Shown here one piece after another: positions 61,742 to 64,000 of a stretch of 64,000 bases of DNA (within the stretch, counting starts at the first letter, position 1; every line of letters begins with the position of its first letter). Both the position numbers and the translations under genes were made by a program. The stretch spans positions 7,443,001 through 7,507,000 of the forward strand of contig NZ_CP117709.1 of the NCBI RefSeq assembly GCF_028622875.1, read 5' to 3'. The stretch comes from Streptomyces sp. MMBL 11-1. Lineage in GTDB: Bacteria > Actinomycetota > Actinomycetes > Streptomycetales > Streptomycetaceae. Under the pieces are notes generated by a model. That model worked only from the letters and a program-made list of their open reading frames with translations. It was not told the origin of the DNA and ran no database searches.

Positions 61742-62352
61742 TCCGTCGCTCCCGACTGTTCGGGCGCCGGGGTGACCAGCACTCGGTGGTTCGGCCGGGT
61801 CGGGCTCGTCGTACACGCGGCGAAGGGGCCGTCGGGGGCCCGGAGGTGGACCAGCGCCTGGTCCAGGTGGTCGCGGTGCCAGGTCGAAGGACCTGACAGG
61901 CCGGCCTCGGTATCAGTGAGCTGCTGCCACGCGAGCCAGAGCGCGTGCAGCCGGGCGACGGCCTCCGGGTGTTCGTCCCACCGCGCGCACCACGGACGGG
62001 AGGAGCTGATCTCTCGGCCGTAGACGGGGAGGAAGAGGTAGTTCACCCAGTCGCTGAGTGCGGTGAGTTCGGCGGCGTACGCTTCCCCGCCCAGGGCGAG
62101 GATGAACACCGAGGCGGGGCCCTCCCCCTGCGCGGCGTCGGCCGCCTCGGCTTCCGGAACGTCATCCGTGTGCTGGCTGGCAACGGGTACGGGGTCGGAG
62201 CCGAGGCGGTCGAGGAGGGCGCCGTGCTGCCTGACCTCGGCCATGGTCTTGGCGAGGGTGCTGGCGAGGTCGTCGAGATTCCCGTCGGGGATGCGGAACG
62301 GCTCGGGGCCGGGGGTGGTCGGGCTGGTGTCGGACATCGGGGCGTGCTCCAT
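61738..62352 (-). CDS. DUF4913 protein
   Basis: This 204-residue protein has the DUF4913 core: LSDWVNYLFLPVYGREISS, WCARWDEHPEAVARLHALW and TWHRDHLDQALVHLRAPDGP. The N-terminal part is acidic and low complexity. The start is ATG 62352 or 62337. DUF4913 genes are frequent in Streptomyces plasmids and integrative elements; the biochemical role is unknown. Confidence 0.8.
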   Translation of the reverse strand: MEHAPMSDTSPTTPGPEPFRIPDGNLDDLASTLAKTMAEVRQHGALLDRLGSDPVPVASQHTDDVPEAEAADAAQGEGPASVFILALGGEAYAAELTALSDWVNYLFLPVYGREISSSRPWCARWDEHPEAVARLHALWLAWQQLTDTEAGLSGPSTWHRDHLDQALVHLRAPDGPFAACTTSPTRPNHRVLVTPAPEQSGATE

Positions 62353-62430
62353 CTGTGAGACGGCGACATGCCCGAGAGGATCCGGAGAATCCGCGGTTTG
62401 GCGCGGCCGGATAGGCCCGGTAGTGGGGCG

Positions 62431-63631
62431 CTACCCGCCCGCGCAGCGAGGACAGCGAGGGAAGGGTGGTGCCAGCAACTGCATTGCCCGTGCCGCTTGT
62501 TGAGGGACGACTCCGTTGCCGAGCGCGGTGAGCTGCGCCGGTCGTCCGAGTCCCGGCGTGGCGGTGACCCAGCCGTTGTCGAGGCCCTGCATCCATTCCA
62601 CGAAGTCGGCACGGAGCCGACCGGCCGCATCGGTGGGCTCGGGGACGGGACGGGTGAGGATCTCCCATCGGGTGATCGCTGCTGCGTACGGCCCCCATCG
62701 CCGGTCCGTTCCGCGGACTCCGTCGATTTCTCCGTCCAGAGCGGCAGGACCACCGCCGACAAGGGGGGACGCCACCCCTTCCCCGGGCGGCGGCCCGGAG
62801 TCCCCGTGTCGCTGGCCCTCGGCGTGGGCAGCAGCGACGCTGCCGCACTGGGCAAGGTCATGTCCCCGTTGCCGTGCCGCTGGTTCGGCGAGCCCTTGAT
62901 TCCGTCCGACGCCTTCGGGGTCGGCAGCAGCAGCCACTCGACCTCGTCGGCCAGGTTCGGACCGTGGCCCCCGCTCTTCCGCTTCGATGGATGCTGGCTG
63001 CCGCCGTTCTTGCCGATGTTGCTGGTCGGCGTCTTCAGCAGGGTCTCCGGTGGGCCATGCGGCGAGGAAGGTCCGCTCGCGACGGTGCGGGGCCCCGATG
63101 TCGGAGGCACGAAGGACGAGCCACTTCGCGTCGTACCCAAGGTCGGCCAGGGATCCGAGTACGGCACCGAGTGCCCGCAGAGCAGGCTGACCTGCGGTGT
63201 CTCCCAGACACCACGGGCAGAATTCCACGTCGCCAGGGGAACCGGCGGGGGAGGTGAGGAGGCCGCGCACATTCTCGATCACAACCAGGCAGGGTCGGAG
63301 GGCTTCGACCGCACGGGCCACGTGCAGCCAGAGCCCGGAGCGGGTCTGGGCGTTGAGACCGGCCCGACGGCCGGCGACCGAGACGTCTTTGACAGGGGAA
63401 ACCGGCCGTCAGGACACACACCCGGGGAACGAGGGACCAGTCGACGGCTGTGATGTCGCCCATGTTCGGGACGCCCGGCCAGTGGCGGGCCAGGATGCGC
63501 GAGGCGTTCGGATCAACCTCGGCGTGCCAGGCCAGCGTCCCGCCGAGGGCGGACTGCACGCCCAGGTCCAGCCCTCCGTACCCCGAGCAGAGCGAGCCGA
63601 TGAGCGGAGGGCGCACGATGGTGGTCCGCAT
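62431..63631 (-). pseudogene. Cytosine-5 DNA methyltransferase gene with several frameshifts
   Basis: Motifs of a C5 methyltransferase are complete but lie in three frames. ATG 63631 begins motif I (SLCSGYGGLDLGV) and motif IV (LTAGFPCQ). At 63388-63390 one extra T (A in the sense strand) shifts the frame. Motif VI (VIENVRG) and VIII (APHRRERTFL) follow. Near 63060 another one-base gain moves the target-recognition region (TLLKTPTSNIG, LLLPTPKASDG, LLPTPRASDTG) to a different frame. A loss near 62700-62760 brings back the frame of RRWGPYAAAITRWE and motif X (LTALGNGVVPQQA). As written, no full-length enzyme is made. Confidence 0.8.
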
Positions 63632-63632
63632 G

Positions 63633-63986
63633 TCACCGCCCCCGTGTGGTCCGGCTCGGGGCAGCAGCAGCCGGTGGAACGGTGGATGGCGCTGCGGCGG
63701 GAAGCGGGGCTGCGGTTGTGGACCGGCTGCGGGCGGCCCGGAGCTGCCGGGGCGGAGGCGACGCCGCTGCTGCTGCAGCGTAAAGGGAGTAGGAGGCGTC
63801 CCGGAGGGATGCGTCCGCCAGACCAAGCGCGTCACCTATCACCAGCGTGGCCGCTTCGCGCGCATCCATCGCGTCGGGCTGGTCGCGCAGGTGCTCGGTT
63901 CGCTCCAGGAAGGAGAGCTGGTGCGCCACCGAGCCGAGCGCGGAGGCCACCTCCCCGGCGGGCTCCACAGCGACGGCGAAGCCCAT
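63633..63986 (-). CDS. Hypothetical protein upstream of methyltransferase
   Basis: This 117-residue protein reads VAVEPAGEVASALGSVAHQLSF, then AATLVIGDALGLADASL, and ends in an Ala/Pro/Arg-rich tail. It starts at ATG 63986, 14 bases from the window end, so a longer upstream start cannot be excluded. It ends one base before the methyltransferase start, implying co-translation. The function is unknown. Confidence 0.55.
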   Translation of the reverse strand: MGFAVAVEPAGEVASALGSVAHQLSFLERTEHLRDQPDAMDAREAATLVIGDALGLADASLRDASYSLYAAAAAASPPPRQLRAARSRSTTAAPLPAAAPSTVPPAAAAPSRTTRGR

Positions 63987-64000
63987 GACGACCCTGGCCG

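Overview
The window is very G+C-rich and codes densely on both strands. Its families are typical of Streptomyces or a close relative: WhiB, DUF317, DUF2637, DUF5999, DUF6082, PP2C/STAS partner-switch proteins, many GTG/TTG starts and ATGA/GTGA stop-start overlaps. No rRNA, tRNA or CRISPR array was seen. It looks like an accessory part of an actinomycete chromosome built from several inserted blocks.

Layout. (1) 0.1-4.1 kb: an FAD oxidoreductase, a glycine-amidinotransferase-like enzyme and a short-chain dehydrogenase, perhaps the edge of a biosynthetic locus to the left. (2) 4.2-9.7 kb: a decayed tyrosine-integrase relic, then a two-gene predicted conflict system (a Trypco1-like protein and a 1,432-residue trypsin-STAND-TM-WD40 protein), closed by one copy of a ~170-bp repeat. 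(3) 9.9-18.6 kb: a translationally coupled PP2C / B12-binding / STAS operon with a MarR gene, then a response regulator, a UDP-GlcNAc 2-epimerase, a membrane glycosyltransferase and a second PP2C. The second repeat copy (18986-19156) leads into an intact integrase. (4) 20.5-24.1 kb: a three-gene ABC-3C/Lamassu-like defence operon of Cap4-type nuclease, middle component and SMC/Rad50-like ATPase. (5) 25-27.6 kb: an XRE-TPR regulator with a split RibD-like reductase and deaminase. (6) 27.9-32.2 kb: an ATP-binding regulator, DUF5999, a graspetide pair (precursor plus ATP-grasp ligase), an endonuclease/phosphatase-fold enzyme and small membrane proteins. (7) 32.4-39.7 kb: a tightly coupled sugar/nucleoside-type pathway of epimerase, left-handed beta-helix protein, RpiB-aminotransferase fusion, radical SAM, nucleoside phosphorylase and glycosyltransferase. 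(8) 40.7-44.7 kb: ImmA/IrrE protease, MAB_1171c-like membrane protein, amidohydrolase and a convergent XRE regulator. (9) 45.0-51.5 kb: a replication and mobilisation module of DnaD-like initiator, DnaC-like loader, WhiB, DUF2637, MobC and relaxase. (10) 52-54.6 kb: two lower-G+C cargo genes, one with a HEPN-like C-terminus. (11) 54.7-64 kb: a mostly minus-strand block of DUF317, DUF4913, winged-helix, RelE-like and helical proteins plus a multiply frameshifted cytosine-5 DNA methyltransferase.

How they may work together. Three predicted anti-phage or conflict loci (STAND, ABC-3C and the HEPN pair) lie next to integrase, repeat or mobilisation genes, consistent with mobile defence cargo. Regions 8-11 read as one integrative or plasmid-like element with its own regulatory switch. 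Regions 6-7 are the best candidates for undescribed chemistry. Functions rest on motifs and gene order that I could read; no database search was run.
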